Below are positions 54,246 to 63,151 of a stretch of 64,000 nucleotides of DNA, in pieces. Below the pieces are notes generated by a model that saw only the letters and a program-made list of their open reading frames with translations, did no database searches and was not told the origin of the DNA. The DNA is from an uncultured Bacilli bacterium (GTDB taxonomy: Bacteria; Bacillota_I; Bacilli_A; RF39; UBA660), in contig CAKOKQ010000005.1 of NCBI GenBank assembly GCA_934095825.1, forward strand, positions 56,866 through 120,865. The letters run 5' to 3'. Both the position numbers and the translations under genes were made by a program. Within the stretch, counting starts at the first letter, position 1. Every line of letters begins with the position of its first letter.

Positions 54246-54524
54246 TTTCATAGAGTTTAATACTTTATGAAAGCGTATTTTCGTTGTTTATTTTTAATTT
54301 ATATATTAAATATAACATAAAAATGGGCTATTTTCTATATAAAATATAAATTTTTGTGGTCAGTTTTTTAGTCAATAAAATATGTAAAGTTCTTAAGCAT
54401 TTTAGGCTTTGGAAAGCGTCAAGTAAATTTTATTTTATAGTTCTATTGTGGTCAAATTTATGGTCAAATAGTCTTCAAGTCCAGTATTTACTGGTATTTT
54501 CATAGAGTATTAAACTCTATGAAA
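54246..54524 (+). promoter_or_regulatory. Predicted invertible promoter segment 4
   Basis: Left site 54246-54272: TTTCATAGAG, core TTTAATA, arm CTTTATGAAA with one substitution. Right site 54498-54524: perfect arms, core TATTAAA. The inner segment is 225 bp and nearly identical to segment 3, including CCAGTA-TT-TACTGG and the minus-strand extended -10 TGT-TATATT (54309-54314). It shares its core with locus 3, so these two sites could in principle recombine with each other. Confidence 0.68.
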
Positions 54525-54561
54525 TGTGTCAATTTTTGTCAAGTAAAGGAATTGATGTTTT

Positions 54562-55428
54562 ATGAAGAAGAAAATTATATTAATCATTATTTTGGCTGTT
54601 ACTTTTCTAACAACTTTAGTCTCAAGAAATAACTTAGATAAAAGTTCGCTTAGCGTTTATATAAATGATGAGTATCAAGAAAAGATTCCTACTAAAGATG
54701 CTGGTTATTATGTCGAAAAAGTAACTTGCGATAATGGAGCCTCTGGAACATGGGATTATACTAACTGGGGTTTACTTACAACCAATCTTACTAAAAAGAA
54801 TAAATGTAATATCTATTTTAAAGATAGCACTGTTTATGATAAATCTGCTAATAATTTTACCGCTGCTTTAAAAAATGGGGCAAGTATCAAAACTGATAAT
54901 GATAATATCAAATATTTTAGTTTTGATGGTGAAGATGACTATATTGAACTGCCAGCATTACCCGCTAATATCAATTGGGCAGATGGTTTTACTGTTGAAT
55001 TTAAAGCTCAGTGGCTAACCTTTCAGAGATGGAGTAGAATATTTGATTTTGGCAATGGTGCCTATAGTGATAATATTGTGGTTGCTCAACTAACTACAGA
55101 AGATGTCTTAGTTTTAGGCGGCCTAAATGGCATAACAAACAACACTAATGAAACTAATTTGATTTCTAATGCTGGCTTAGCTAATCTTAATGAATTTAAA
55201 ATTGAATTTTTAAAGACTACTGATGGTTACCAAATAAAGACTTATCAAAATGGTAATTTAGTCTCAACCATGGATCGTACGAGTAGTCAAGGTTTTAGAA
55301 ATATCGAAAGAACAACTAATTATATTGGTAAATCTAATTGGGGAGCTGATAAATATTTTTGTGGCAACATCTATTATTTAAAAATAACTGATAGTACCGG
55401 TAAAATTATTTTATGGTATGAACCTTAA
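54562..55428 (+). CDS. Surface protein: shared N-terminal module plus LamG-like domain
   Basis: 288 residues. Hydrophobic anchor ~4-20. Shared module ~32-95 (VYINDEYQEKIPTKDAGYYVEKVTCDNGASGTWDYTNWGLLTTN...KCNIYF, two Cys). From ~98 comes a concanavalin/LamG-type jelly roll (FDGEDDYIELPALPANINWADGFTVEFKAQW...YIGKSNWGADKYFCGNIYYLKI) that would bind glycans or proteins. AAAGGA precedes the ATG. It lies 37 bp after the right site of segment 4. Confidence 0.77.
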   Translation: MKKKIILIIILAVTFLTTLVSRNNLDKSSLSVYINDEYQEKIPTKDAGYYVEKVTCDNGASGTWDYTNWGLLTTNLTKKNKCNIYFKDSTVYDKSANNFTAALKNGASIKTDNDNIKYFSFDGEDDYIELPALPANINWADGFTVEFKAQWLTFQRWSRIFDFGNGAYSDNIVVAQLTTEDVLVLGGLNGITNNTNETNLISNAGLANLNEFKIEFLKTTDGYQIKTYQNGNLVSTMDRTSSQGFRNIERTTNYIGKSNWGADKYFCGNIYYLKITDSTGKIILWYEP

Positions 55429-55503
55429 ATTAAATAGATAGTATCAATATAGACTCTTAAATAAATACTAATTTAGAATAGTAATATACTATTTCTTTTT
55501 TGA

Positions 55504-55533
55504 TTTACTTTCACTTGAAAGTCGTGTTATAAT
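55504..55533 (+). promoter_or_regulatory. Promoter with overlapping operator, Tad-like operon
   Basis: TTTACT (55504-55509), 18 bp, extended -10 TGT-TATAAT (55528-55533). ACTTTCA-CT-TGAAAGT (55507-55522) is a perfect 7-bp inverted repeat covering the -35 and spacer, a place where a repressor would block the polymerase. Confidence 0.6.
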
Positions 55534-55570
55534 CTTTTTAGATTATAGATAATAAAGAGGGATTAATTAT

Positions 55571-56341
55571 ATGAAAAATTTACGCAAAGGAAAAGTTGTT
55601 TGCATTACAAGTGGCAAAGGTGGAGTAGGTAAAACTGTTTTAACCGCTAATCTTGCTGGTATCATTGAGAGTCTAAATAAGAAAGTTTTACTTATTGACT
55701 TAGATTTAACTAATGGCGGTCTTGCCTTAATTTTAAACACTCCATATCAAAAGAATATTTGTAACATGCTATATGATATCGAACATAATACTTATGATTC
55801 CTTAAATGACTATGTTGTTAAATATGATGATTATATTGATATTTTGCCGGCTTCGACCGATCCTAGAGACTTTAATAAAATTAATAACTCTCTAATCAAT
55901 ATTATTCTGGAGAAAGCTTCTTTTATTTATGATGCTATCCTAATTGATATGACTCATATCTTAAATGAAATTAATGTCTTTGCTCTTGATTTTTGTGATA
56001 TGGCCTTACTTGTTACCACTAACTGTCTAATGGATTTAAAAAACACTAAAAATATGGTAACCCTTTTTGATAACTTAAACATTCATAAATATCGTATTCT
56101 TCTAAATGAAAGTGTCAATCCTTTAAAACAATACTTTAGCTTTTATGACATTAAAAACATTATTAAAGCTAATATTGATTATCACATATCTAACGAATTT
56201 TACATTACTGATATGGAAAAAAATATTATGGATGGCAAGATAATAACTTTAAATAGTAAAGCCCTAAAACATTATCAAAAAGACTATACAGCTTTACTTA
56301 ACTTAGCAGCTGATATTATGGGAGGACAAGATAATGATTAA
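55571..56341 (+). CDS. MinD/ParA-family ATPase, TadZ/CpaE-like
   Basis: 256 residues. Deviant Walker A SGKGGVGKTVLTANLA (~14-29), LLIDLDLTNGGL (switch I region) and AILIDMTH (Walker B). No receiver domain, so shorter than classic CpaE. The following genes encode TadA-, TadB- and TadC-like proteins, and TadZ proteins position such systems at the pole. GAGGG precedes ATG; the 3' end overlaps the next gene by 8 bases. Confidence 0.82.
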   Translation: MKNLRKGKVVCITSGKGGVGKTVLTANLAGIIESLNKKVLLIDLDLTNGGLALILNTPYQKNICNMLYDIEHNTYDSLNDYVVKYDDYIDILPASTDPRDFNKINNSLINIILEKASFIYDAILIDMTHILNEINVFALDFCDMALLVTTNCLMDLKNTKNMVTLFDNLNIHKYRILLNESVNPLKQYFSFYDIKNIIKANIDYHISNEFYITDMEKNIMDGKIITLNSKALKHYQKDYTALLNLAADIMGGQDND

Positions 56342-57536
56342 AACCTTAGCAAATGCTTTTAATATTGAAAATACTAATCTTTTAAAATTAAATGACTATG
56401 AAATCTTTCAAGATAAACAAACTTTAGAAAAAATTAAAAACGATATTACTTTTAGTTTAATAGATGAAGTCTCTTTGGGTCTTAAAGAAACGGATGTTCA
56501 TAGTAAAATTGATGAGTATACTAAATCTTTAAATCTTAGTACTTTAGAAAAACAATACTTATATAATTTAATTGATAATGAGATTTATGGTATTGGTCCT
56601 ATCACCGAAGTTATGAATGATACTTCGGTAAAGAAAATTTTTGTTAATTCGCCAAGTTCGGTTTATGTTTTAACAACTACTGGTTACCACCAAGACCCAT
56701 CGATATCATTCATTAATAATGAACATATAGTTAAAACAGTAACCAATTTAGCTCGTAAAAATAATTTAAACATTTCTTTAGATGAGGCTTATATTACTTT
56801 TAAAACTTTAAATGATGCCAGAATTACACTTTTAATGCCTCCTTTAGTAGACAATCCCGTTCTTACAATCAGTAAAACAGATAAAACTTTAGAAAGCATT
56901 GAAGAGCTAATTCGTCTAGGAACCCTTACTCCTTATATGGCTAGATTCCTAGAAGCCGCCGTTAAAGCTAAACTAAACATCTTGGTTTGTGGTAATAAAA
57001 GTAGTGGTAAAAGAACTTTAATTAATACTTTAATGAACTTTATTCCTACTAACGAAAGAATAGTTTATGCGGGTCTAAAAGAAAATATTAGCAGCCCTCA
57101 TCAAATAGTTACCACCAATACATCAGATATTGATGTTCTAGAAGCCTTAAGTCCCTCTTACTTAATCTATGCCAATAAAAATGCCGATACGCTTCTTAAA
57201 CTTGTTAATAAAGAGCAGGGGATTATCTCTAGTTTTGATATTCGTAAATTTACTTTGGCTAACTTAGTTACCAATGTCATGCTAGAAAATCCTAATATGA
57301 ACCGTGATAATGTTATTGCCTCTATTTATACTGGTTTTGATATCTTAGTTTACATGGAAAAAGGTAATGATAAAAAAATTCGAGTAACGGGTATTAAAGA
57401 AGTACAAACGAGTGGTCTTAAAGATGTCTTTGTTTATAAAGATAATACTTTCAGCTTAATTAAAGAGAGCAATTTTACTTATAAAAAGATTAAAAATATG
57501 GGTAATAATACCCTAGATGACATCTTTGGGGTGTAA
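56334..57536 (+). CDS. TadA/CpaF-like ATPase with degenerate active site
   Basis: 400 residues with the whole CpaF layout: N-terminal domain (LYNLIDNEIYGIGPITEVMNDTSVKKIFVN), then LGTLTPYMARFLEAAVKAKLNILVCGNKSSGKRTLIN, a P-loop with Arg after GK. The family's Asp box (IEDxxEL) is replaced by YAGLKENI, the Walker B 'GExRGxEA' by YANKNADTLL, and 'GSLTTxHA' by GIISSFDIR. ATP hydrolysis is therefore doubtful. A conserved scaffold role or a second, active ATPase elsewhere is possible. GGAGG precedes ATG. Confidence 0.8.
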   Translation: MIKTLANAFNIENTNLLKLNDYEIFQDKQTLEKIKNDITFSLIDEVSLGLKETDVHSKIDEYTKSLNLSTLEKQYLYNLIDNEIYGIGPITEVMNDTSVKKIFVNSPSSVYVLTTTGYHQDPSISFINNEHIVKTVTNLARKNNLNISLDEAYITFKTLNDARITLLMPPLVDNPVLTISKTDKTLESIEELIRLGTLTPYMARFLEAAVKAKLNILVCGNKSSGKRTLINTLMNFIPTNERIVYAGLKENISSPHQIVTTNTSDIDVLEALSPSYLIYANKNADTLLKLVNKEQGIISSFDIRKFTLANLVTNVMLENPNMNRDNVIASIYTGFDILVYMEKGNDKKIRVTGIKEVQTSGLKDVFVYKDNTFSLIKESNFTYKKIKNMGNNTLDDIFGV

Positions 57537-57538
57537 CT

Positions 57539-58528
57539 ATGTCTATTTATATAGTCCAAATAATAATTGTTATTATCACTCTAAGTATAGGTATCTTTCT
57601 TCTAAAAATTGCTGATACCCAGAAAAAAGTGCGTTGTATTAGTCGTTTTAGTCTGGATATTCCTAAAGAAAATTCCTCTCTTTTAACTAGATTAGAAGAT
57701 GGTTTCTTTAAAATTGTTCATAATTTAAGTAATGGCTTAAGTCGCTATAAATTTGTAAATAAAATATCTCTAAAATATGATAAATATATCTTAGAAATCA
57801 ATCGTGATAAAGTAGCTCCCACCGACTATTTTACTATCAAACTAGTAATTGTTATTGCTTCTTTGTCATTCTGCTTAATTGGGGTTGTTTTAAATCTCTT
57901 ACCAACTAGTCCTTTTATCTTTATTATTGCCTTTTTAGCTAGTTACTTCTTACCAGACTTATTTTGGAAATATTTATATATTAAAAGAACTAATCGTATT
58001 GTTAAAGATATTTTTAAAAGTACAAAGTATATTTATTATGGTTTAAATCAAAAGAAAACTATTGATGAAGCAATAAGGTATGCTATTTCCAATTTAGATG
58101 GTGATATAACCGATGAATTAAATAAAATATTAAAAGACCTTAAACATAATATTAGTTTGGAAGATGCTTATCTTAAATTTTATAATCGTAGTAAGATAAA
58201 AGAGGTCTTAGCGATTTATCAAAATCTAAAAATAGCTAGTCTTTTAAATATTAGTTATTTAAATGCTTATAAATATATTATAAATGAAAATATTAAGACT
58301 TATGAAGAAAAAGAAAATACTTTTAAAATTATTGATATTTATAATTATCTTTTCTTAATTGTCTTAATGATTCCTTTATTAGTCTTTATCTTTGGTTTAT
58401 TTATTAACTTAGATTATTTTGCTAAACTCATGAGTGGAAAGGGCTTGTACTTAGTGGTTGGGGTTATCATAATATATAGTATTTATATTTATATCATAAA
58501 GAATATCTTGGAGGTTCAAAGTGAATAG
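57539..58528 (+). CDS. TadB-like membrane protein
   Basis: 329 residues. Helix at ~5-22, two helices ~100-140, a cytoplasmic helical domain (~150-260: DIFKSTKYIYYGLNQKKTIDEAIRYAISNLDGDITDELNKIL), and two helices ~265-325. This is the T2SSF/TadB layout, the inner-membrane platform of Tad pili. Starts 2 bases after the ATPase, and overlaps the next gene by 8 bases. Confidence 0.75.
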   Translation: MSIYIVQIIIVIITLSIGIFLLKIADTQKKVRCISRFSLDIPKENSSLLTRLEDGFFKIVHNLSNGLSRYKFVNKISLKYDKYILEINRDKVAPTDYFTIKLVIVIASLSFCLIGVVLNLLPTSPFIFIIAFLASYFLPDLFWKYLYIKRTNRIVKDIFKSTKYIYYGLNQKKTIDEAIRYAISNLDGDITDELNKILKDLKHNISLEDAYLKFYNRSKIKEVLAIYQNLKIASLLNISYLNAYKYIINENIKTYEEKENTFKIIDIYNYLFLIVLMIPLLVFIFGLFINLDYFAKLMSGKGLYLVVGVIIIYSIYIYIIKNILEVQSE

Positions 58529-59177
58529 TTTTGTTAAAGTTATATATCCGAAAAAATATTTACTTACCTTAAGTAAAAAAATTAAAAGACTTGGAAATGA
58601 TAATAAAATGCATATTGATACTTTTTTAATTACTCGTCTTTTAATTGAATTTGTAATGTTTATTGGTCTTTTGTTAATTCCTGTTTATGGTATTTTCTTA
58701 AGTTTTCTATTTACTATCCTTTTTCATTATTTATATGAAGATATGCTTATCAATTCTCGTCTTCTAAGGCGGGCTGAAATTATTAAAAGTGATTTAGAAA
58801 GCTTTATGAAACTTTATCTTTTAGGACTTGAAAGAAGTAATGATGCCTTTTTAGTCTTTAAGATGGTAAGTCGTAATATTGATAATGATTTAACTAAAGA
58901 AATCAATTATTTACTTCCTAAATATAATAATTATAATGATATTGTTACTAACTTAGTTAACTTTATTCCCGAATTTTCTTTTAGTGATAGTATTTTACTT
59001 TTGAGTAGTAAAGATACCAAAGAAGCTGCTACAAGTATTATCGAAAAAACTGAACAAGATAAAAGAGTTGAGTTGGAAAAAAACATCAATAGTATTCCTG
59101 TTAAAATAATTTTTATAAGTATTATCTTTTTGCTATTAGTTTTATTAATTATTTTACTGGGACCTAAATATTTATAG
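58521..59177 (+). CDS. TadC-like membrane protein
   Basis: 218 residues. Helices at ~36-75, a cytoplasmic part (RRAEIIKSDLESFMKLYLLGLERSNDAFLVFKMVSRNI), and a C-terminal helix ~198-215 after IIEKTEQDKRVELEKNINSIPVKIIF, typical of T2SSF/TadC proteins. Somewhat short. No Flp pilin or prepilin peptidase gene is adjacent. Confidence 0.72.
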   Translation: MNSFVKVIYPKKYLLTLSKKIKRLGNDNKMHIDTFLITRLLIEFVMFIGLLLIPVYGIFLSFLFTILFHYLYEDMLINSRLLRRAEIIKSDLESFMKLYLLGLERSNDAFLVFKMVSRNIDNDLTKEINYLLPKYNNYNDIVTNLVNFIPEFSFSDSILLLSSKDTKEAATSIIEKTEQDKRVELEKNINSIPVKIIFISIIFLLLVLLIILLGPKYL

Positions 59178-59248
59178 AATATAAGAAAATTTGTTGCAAT
59201 AAGTAAATATTTATGGTAATCTAAATTTAAGAATAGAAGGTTTTAAGT

Positions 59249-60007
59249 ATGGAAAAGTTTATAAATAATTTATATAGTAATAGTAATTTCCCTATAATTT
59301 TAGTGTGTTTAATCGCTATCTTTGTAGTCTTATTTATTATTACTTTGATTTTAGCATTAAAAGATGCAAAAAATAATTTCTTAGATGATGATGAGAAAAA
59401 AGAAGAACCTAAGGATAAGGTTGAGTTTAAAGAACCAATACCAGAAGTAAAGGAAGAACCTCAAACTTTTGAAGAAGTTTCTTTTGATAGTGAGGAAGCT
59501 AAAGAGGAAAAGGCTAATAAATATTCTGGTGTTTCTTTTGAAGAACCTAAGGTTAATGAAGCAGCCAAGGATAGCAGTCCTGTTGATGTTATTGAGGAGA
59601 CTACTACTAGTATTCCAGTTTTAAAGGATGAAGAAATTAGTAATTTTGAAGAATTCTTTTTACAAAATTTAAAAGAAAAATCTGAAAATAATAATGTCTT
59701 TGATTTTTCTAAAAAAGAAGATAAAGAAGAAGTATCTATATCAGAAGAAGCCAAGAAAGATAGTACTGAAGTTTCGGATAGTAATGATTCTAAGATATCA
59801 ACACCAGTTACTTTAGAAAGTGCTTTTCCTGTAAATGATGAAAATGATTTAGAATCAGGTTCACATAACGAGGATGGGGTAATTTCTTTTGAAGAAAAAG
59901 ATGTATCCGAAAATAAAGAAGAAGCTCCTGTTTCTATGGAACTTCCTAAAATGAAGAAAGAATATACTTTTAAAGAATTAGATGGGGAATCTTATCGTAT
60001 TAGATAA
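59249..60007 (+). CDS. Membrane-anchored acidic protein, unknown
   Basis: 252 residues. One N-terminal membrane helix (~14-36), then ~210 acidic, low-complexity residues with repeated FEE/FDSEE/FEEP patterns and a short basic C-terminus (KMKKEYTFKELDGESYRIR). It follows the TadC-like gene by 71 bp with AGAAGG before the ATG. The cytoplasmic tail may recruit partners; no family recognised. Confidence 0.62.
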   Translation: MEKFINNLYSNSNFPIILVCLIAIFVVLFIITLILALKDAKNNFLDDDEKKEEPKDKVEFKEPIPEVKEEPQTFEEVSFDSEEAKEEKANKYSGVSFEEPKVNEAAKDSSPVDVIEETTTSIPVLKDEEISNFEEFFLQNLKEKSENNNVFDFSKKEDKEEVSISEEAKKDSTEVSDSNDSKISTPVTLESAFPVNDENDLESGSHNEDGVISFEEKDVSENKEEAPVSMELPKMKKEYTFKELDGESYRIR

Positions 60008-60029
60008 AAGTAATTTCTTTATAAAAAAA

Positions 60030-60060
60030 TAGAGTCTTATCAATAGCGATAGGGCTCTTT
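60030..60060 (+). terminator. Terminator after the Tad-like operon
   Basis: AGAGTCTTATC pairs with GATAGGGCTCT (two G-U), then TTTT. Confidence 0.75.
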
Positions 60061-60106
60061 TAGTATGTTATTTAATTTGTTTTTTTGGTTCTATTAACTT
60101 AATATT

Positions 60107-60282
60107 TTAGCTTTTTTTATTTACTAGTTTTTTTGCTTTTTCTTCTTTTTTCATATTGTTAATAGTTATAGTTTTAGCAAGTTCTGTAGCTTCTTTTAAC
60201 TTTTCTTAGCATAAGTTTCTATTAAAAATAACCATCTATTCAATATTTCTTTTAATTTTTCATTTGATAATTCGTTCATCAT
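60107..60282 (-). pseudogene. Small gene with frameshift
   Basis: AAAGGAAA precedes ATG 60282. The frame reads MMNELSNEKLKEILNRWLFL then stops after ETYAKKS; one base shift in AAGAAAAG (~60201-60207) lets it continue as KLKEATELAKTITINN to a stop at 60107. A ~57-residue helical protein broken by a homopolymer indel. It could also be a sequencing error. Confidence 0.42.
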
Positions 60283-60358
60283 AAATTTTCCTTTTCTTTT
60301 AAAATATTATAATTTAAGTTTATTAACTTGTAAAATAAGTAATAAATATTTTTAGTTA

Positions 60359-61459
60359 CTATTTTTGTTTTAATTTAAGTGATAAGTTCTTTATGTTATT
60401 AAGTCTTGCGGATACTTCTTGGTAAATTTCACTGTTATCGTTATAAAAATTTTCAAAAATGTCTTTATTTTTTTCCCAAATTTTATCTACATAGACGACA
60501 CTTTGTCTTTCTTCTTCTAAATTACAAGTATTATTAGTTGATATTAACTTTAGCATTTTCCAATAATTACTAAACCTTCCAAAAGTAATATATGTTAATA
60601 AAGGTTTAAATTTACAACTGTAATCTTCATTGCTGCAAATAAATTTGTTATTATTTGTCTGATAATAAATGAGTTGTTTAGTTGGATCTAAAAAGTAATT
60701 TTTGCCATCTTTAGTGGCATATGTTATTGCATGATTTCCAATAATTTTACTAATTGAAAAACTGTTTTTTATTTCTTTAGAAATTTCTATATTAACATGT
60801 TCTTTATCAAGTAATACATCAATTACACTAAGAAGATAATCATAATCTCTTCCAGAAATAATATTTTTTTGGACCCATTCTTTTAATTCGTCTTTAGTAT
60901 ATTTGGACTCTTCTAATACATCGATTTTTATACTGTTAGATTTATAATATACCCCAATTTCATTAGCCATAATACCTTCTTGTTTTAAAATGTCTGTTAA
61001 TACTGCGGCGTTATTGCGACATACTCCGTATCCATTAAGAACATCAGCACCTAAAATTTCTAAAATGTCTCGTGCATTGCTATCATTATCAAAAAATTTA
61101 TGATTTACTGATAAATAACCACCATATAACAAATAACTATACAATTTATAAATTTCAATTGGGTTTTGAAGATTAAATATCTTGTTAATTTTACTATAAT
61201 TTTTTATAAATTCTTGATATAGTTTTTTTATTTTGCATATATCAGCTGTTTCTTTGCCGTCTTCTATTGTAAGCATAACAGATCCTAATAATAATAAATT
61301 ACCAACTATAGAAAATGTACTATTTATAGGTGTATTTGCTGGTAACAGGAATATGCTTGCTGTTTTAAGATTAATTGCTACTATGTAAAGACCACTTTTT
61401 ACTTTATTAAAAGTGTTATAATCCATATTTTTTTCTAATTTAGTAAAGATATTTTCCAT
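60359..61459 (-). CDS. Transglutaminase-like cysteine-protease-fold protein
   Basis: ~366 residues. The Cys-His-Asp triad is visible: GYGVCRNNAAVLTDILKQEGI (Cys ~146), GNHAITYATKDGKNYFLDPT (His ~240 and Asp ~255), as in transglutaminase-like domains. An N-terminal hydrophobic hairpin (~25-65) may hold it at the membrane. Substrate unknown; such folds cut or cross-link peptides. GAAGGAAAT is spaced for ATG 61459. It lies among decayed genes and near a kinase-like gene on the same strand. Confidence 0.68.
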   Translation of the reverse strand: MENIFTKLEKNMDYNTFNKVKSGLYIVAINLKTASIFLLPANTPINSTFSIVGNLLLLGSVMLTIEDGKETADICKIKKLYQEFIKNYSKINKIFNLQNPIEIYKLYSYLLYGGYLSVNHKFFDNDSNARDILEILGADVLNGYGVCRNNAAVLTDILKQEGIMANEIGVYYKSNSIKIDVLEESKYTKDELKEWVQKNIISGRDYDYLLSVIDVLLDKEHVNIEISKEIKNSFSISKIIGNHAITYATKDGKNYFLDPTKQLIYYQTNNNKFICSNEDYSCKFKPLLTYITFGRFSNYWKMLKLISTNNTCNLEEERQSVVYVDKIWEKNKDIFENFYNDNSEIYQEVSARLNNIKNLSLKLKQK

Positions 61460-62007
61460 ATTTTTATTTCCTTCTTTCATTAATTAAGTTTTAAAATGAT
61501 TATACCAGTATCATTTTATTACTTTGTTTTTTTCAATATATTATAATTTAAAATCTTTATAGAGTAAATAAAAAGATAAATGTTTTTCAATACTTATCCT
61601 TTCTTTGTTTTTCTAATTTCATTAAATCATTTACGATGCTTTTTAAGACGAAAAAATAAATAATTCTTCGTTATTATTCTTATTATTAGCCCAATTTTTT
61701 TGGTATTTCTGTTTTTATATTGATATTACATACACAATTAGTAGAATCACCTTTAAATCGAATGCGTTAATGTGTTGCTTGGTAGTTTAATCCATTGATT
61801 TGGTTTAAGGAATAATTATGAGTTTAATGATAAAATTTATAATAATTCAACTCTTTGTATCTATTATTTGGTTTATAATATCCTGTTATTTAATAAAATT
61901 ATAGAATTGATTTTCTAAAATTTATACTAATAGAAATACTTTTTATCAATTAAATACAACTAATTTAATGCTATTTATTTCAATTTATAAATTATTAAAA
62001 CAAAAGA
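61460..62007. other. Gene-poor stretch with decayed coding remnants
   Basis: On the minus strand short open pieces carry codon-like sequence with stops, for example one ending CNINIKTEIPKKLG near 61690-61760. No intact gene, ribosome site or strong promoter. Looks like erosion of an accessory segment. Confidence 0.4.
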
Positions 62008-62052
62008 TTACTTTTTATCAACTCTAAAACTTACATTAATTGTGTTAGCCAT
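62008..62052 (-). pseudogene. Truncated RelB/DinJ-type antitoxin start
   Basis: GGAGATGATA precedes ATG 62052. The frame reads MANTINVSFRVDKK then stops after 14 codons. 'MAxTxNVxFRVDxxLK' is the ribbon-helix-helix opening of RelB/DinJ antitoxins. A TATAAT -10 and an imperfect palindrome (CATGATAAATCATAG) lie upstream, as expected of an autoregulated antitoxin promoter. No toxin partner survives. Confidence 0.5.
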
Positions 62053-62157
62053 ATTATCATCTCCATCTAAAAAAATTATACTATGATTTATCATGGAACA
62101 ATATATAGCATATATTATACTTCTGGCAAAGATTATTAAGTATCCATAAATAAAATT

Positions 62158-62964
62158 TTATAATCTTCTAAATATTTTTTGTTTTAAACTTAGGACTTTT
62201 TCTCTATCTACTATGTAATTATCATTTAAATCGATAACTTCATCTAAATAAGGTATATTAGATATTTTAACCTTCTTATTAATTAACATATTAAAGACTT
62301 CTCTTAAATTTTCTAAAGTATGTATATTATTTGCCAAAATATCATATTGCCTTCTTGAAATCTTTTGTAATAATTCACAATACAAAATAAGATAAAAAGA
62401 TAAAATCATTGATATTTTATCAACATCTTCAAACGAAGATACCTTTGACTTTCTATAATCAACTAAGAATTTTTTTAATAATATAGAATAAAAAGGGGAT
62501 GTGTGATTTTTATAAGTACAACCATCAATATCACAAAAAGCAATGTTTCCTTCTTTATTTATCAATATGTTTTCAAAACTTAAGTCTTGACAAAATATAT
62601 CTTGATTATGAATATTTCTTAAAATTTTACTAGCTTTTTCTACATATTCAAATAATTCCTGACAATTAAAATATCTTCTTAAAAATTTATCAGATAAAGG
62701 CATAGAATCTTGGAAATACTGCATAGTATAACCATTTAATTCACCATTTTTAATAATTAAGTCTTTTGGAAGTAATACATGGTCAATTTCTATACCGTCC
62801 ATGTCTAAAAACTTATGATATAAATCCCTTTTTTCGTTAGGGTAAAGACCGTCTAAAAATTTATAGCACATTTTACCATCTGTATAAACCGTACTATTTG
62901 TTCCCTGATTTTGTAATTTTTGCAAAGTAGATAAGTCTATTTCTTTCATTTTTATTTCTTGCAT
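62158..62964 (-). CDS. Protein-kinase-like protein
   Basis: 268 residues. MCYKFLDG holds a likely ATP-binding Lys (~34). DIFCQDLSFENILIN matches HRDLKPENILI, with Gln for Arg and Cys for His, and keeps the catalytic Asp and Asn. FCDIDGCTY replaces DFG with DID. So it is an atypical but possibly active kinase. No membrane segment. ATG 62964 or 62949 could be the start. The neighbourhood (transglutaminase-like protein, decayed antitoxin) is accessory; target unknown. Confidence 0.68.
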   Translation of the reverse strand: MQEIKMKEIDLSTLQKLQNQGTNSTVYTDGKMCYKFLDGLYPNEKRDLYHKFLDMDGIEIDHVLLPKDLIIKNGELNGYTMQYFQDSMPLSDKFLRRYFNCQELFEYVEKASKILRNIHNQDIFCQDLSFENILINKEGNIAFCDIDGCTYKNHTSPFYSILLKKFLVDYRKSKVSSFEDVDKISMILSFYLILYCELLQKISRRQYDILANNIHTLENLREVFNMLINKKVKISNIPYLDEVIDLNDNYIVDREKVLSLKQKIFRRL

Positions 62965-63077
62965 GTTAAATCTTCTTTCTTTAAATTAGCATTTATATTA
63001 TCATAATACTTAAAGTTGTTCAATGAATATTTTTTGTTTAGTTTTCTCAATTTGTACTATCAATTTGCAAGTTGTAC

Positions 63078-63106
63078 TTGACAATAAGAAAACTTTGCGA
63101 TAGGAT
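63078..63106 (+). promoter_or_regulatory. Promoter of the 63152 gene
   Basis: TTGACA (63078-63083), 17 bp, TAGGAT (63101-63106). GGGGGGAT follows before the ATG. Confidence 0.7.
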
Positions 63107-63151
63107 ACTTCCTAAGAAATGCGAAAAAAGCAATTCTTGGGGGGATAATAT

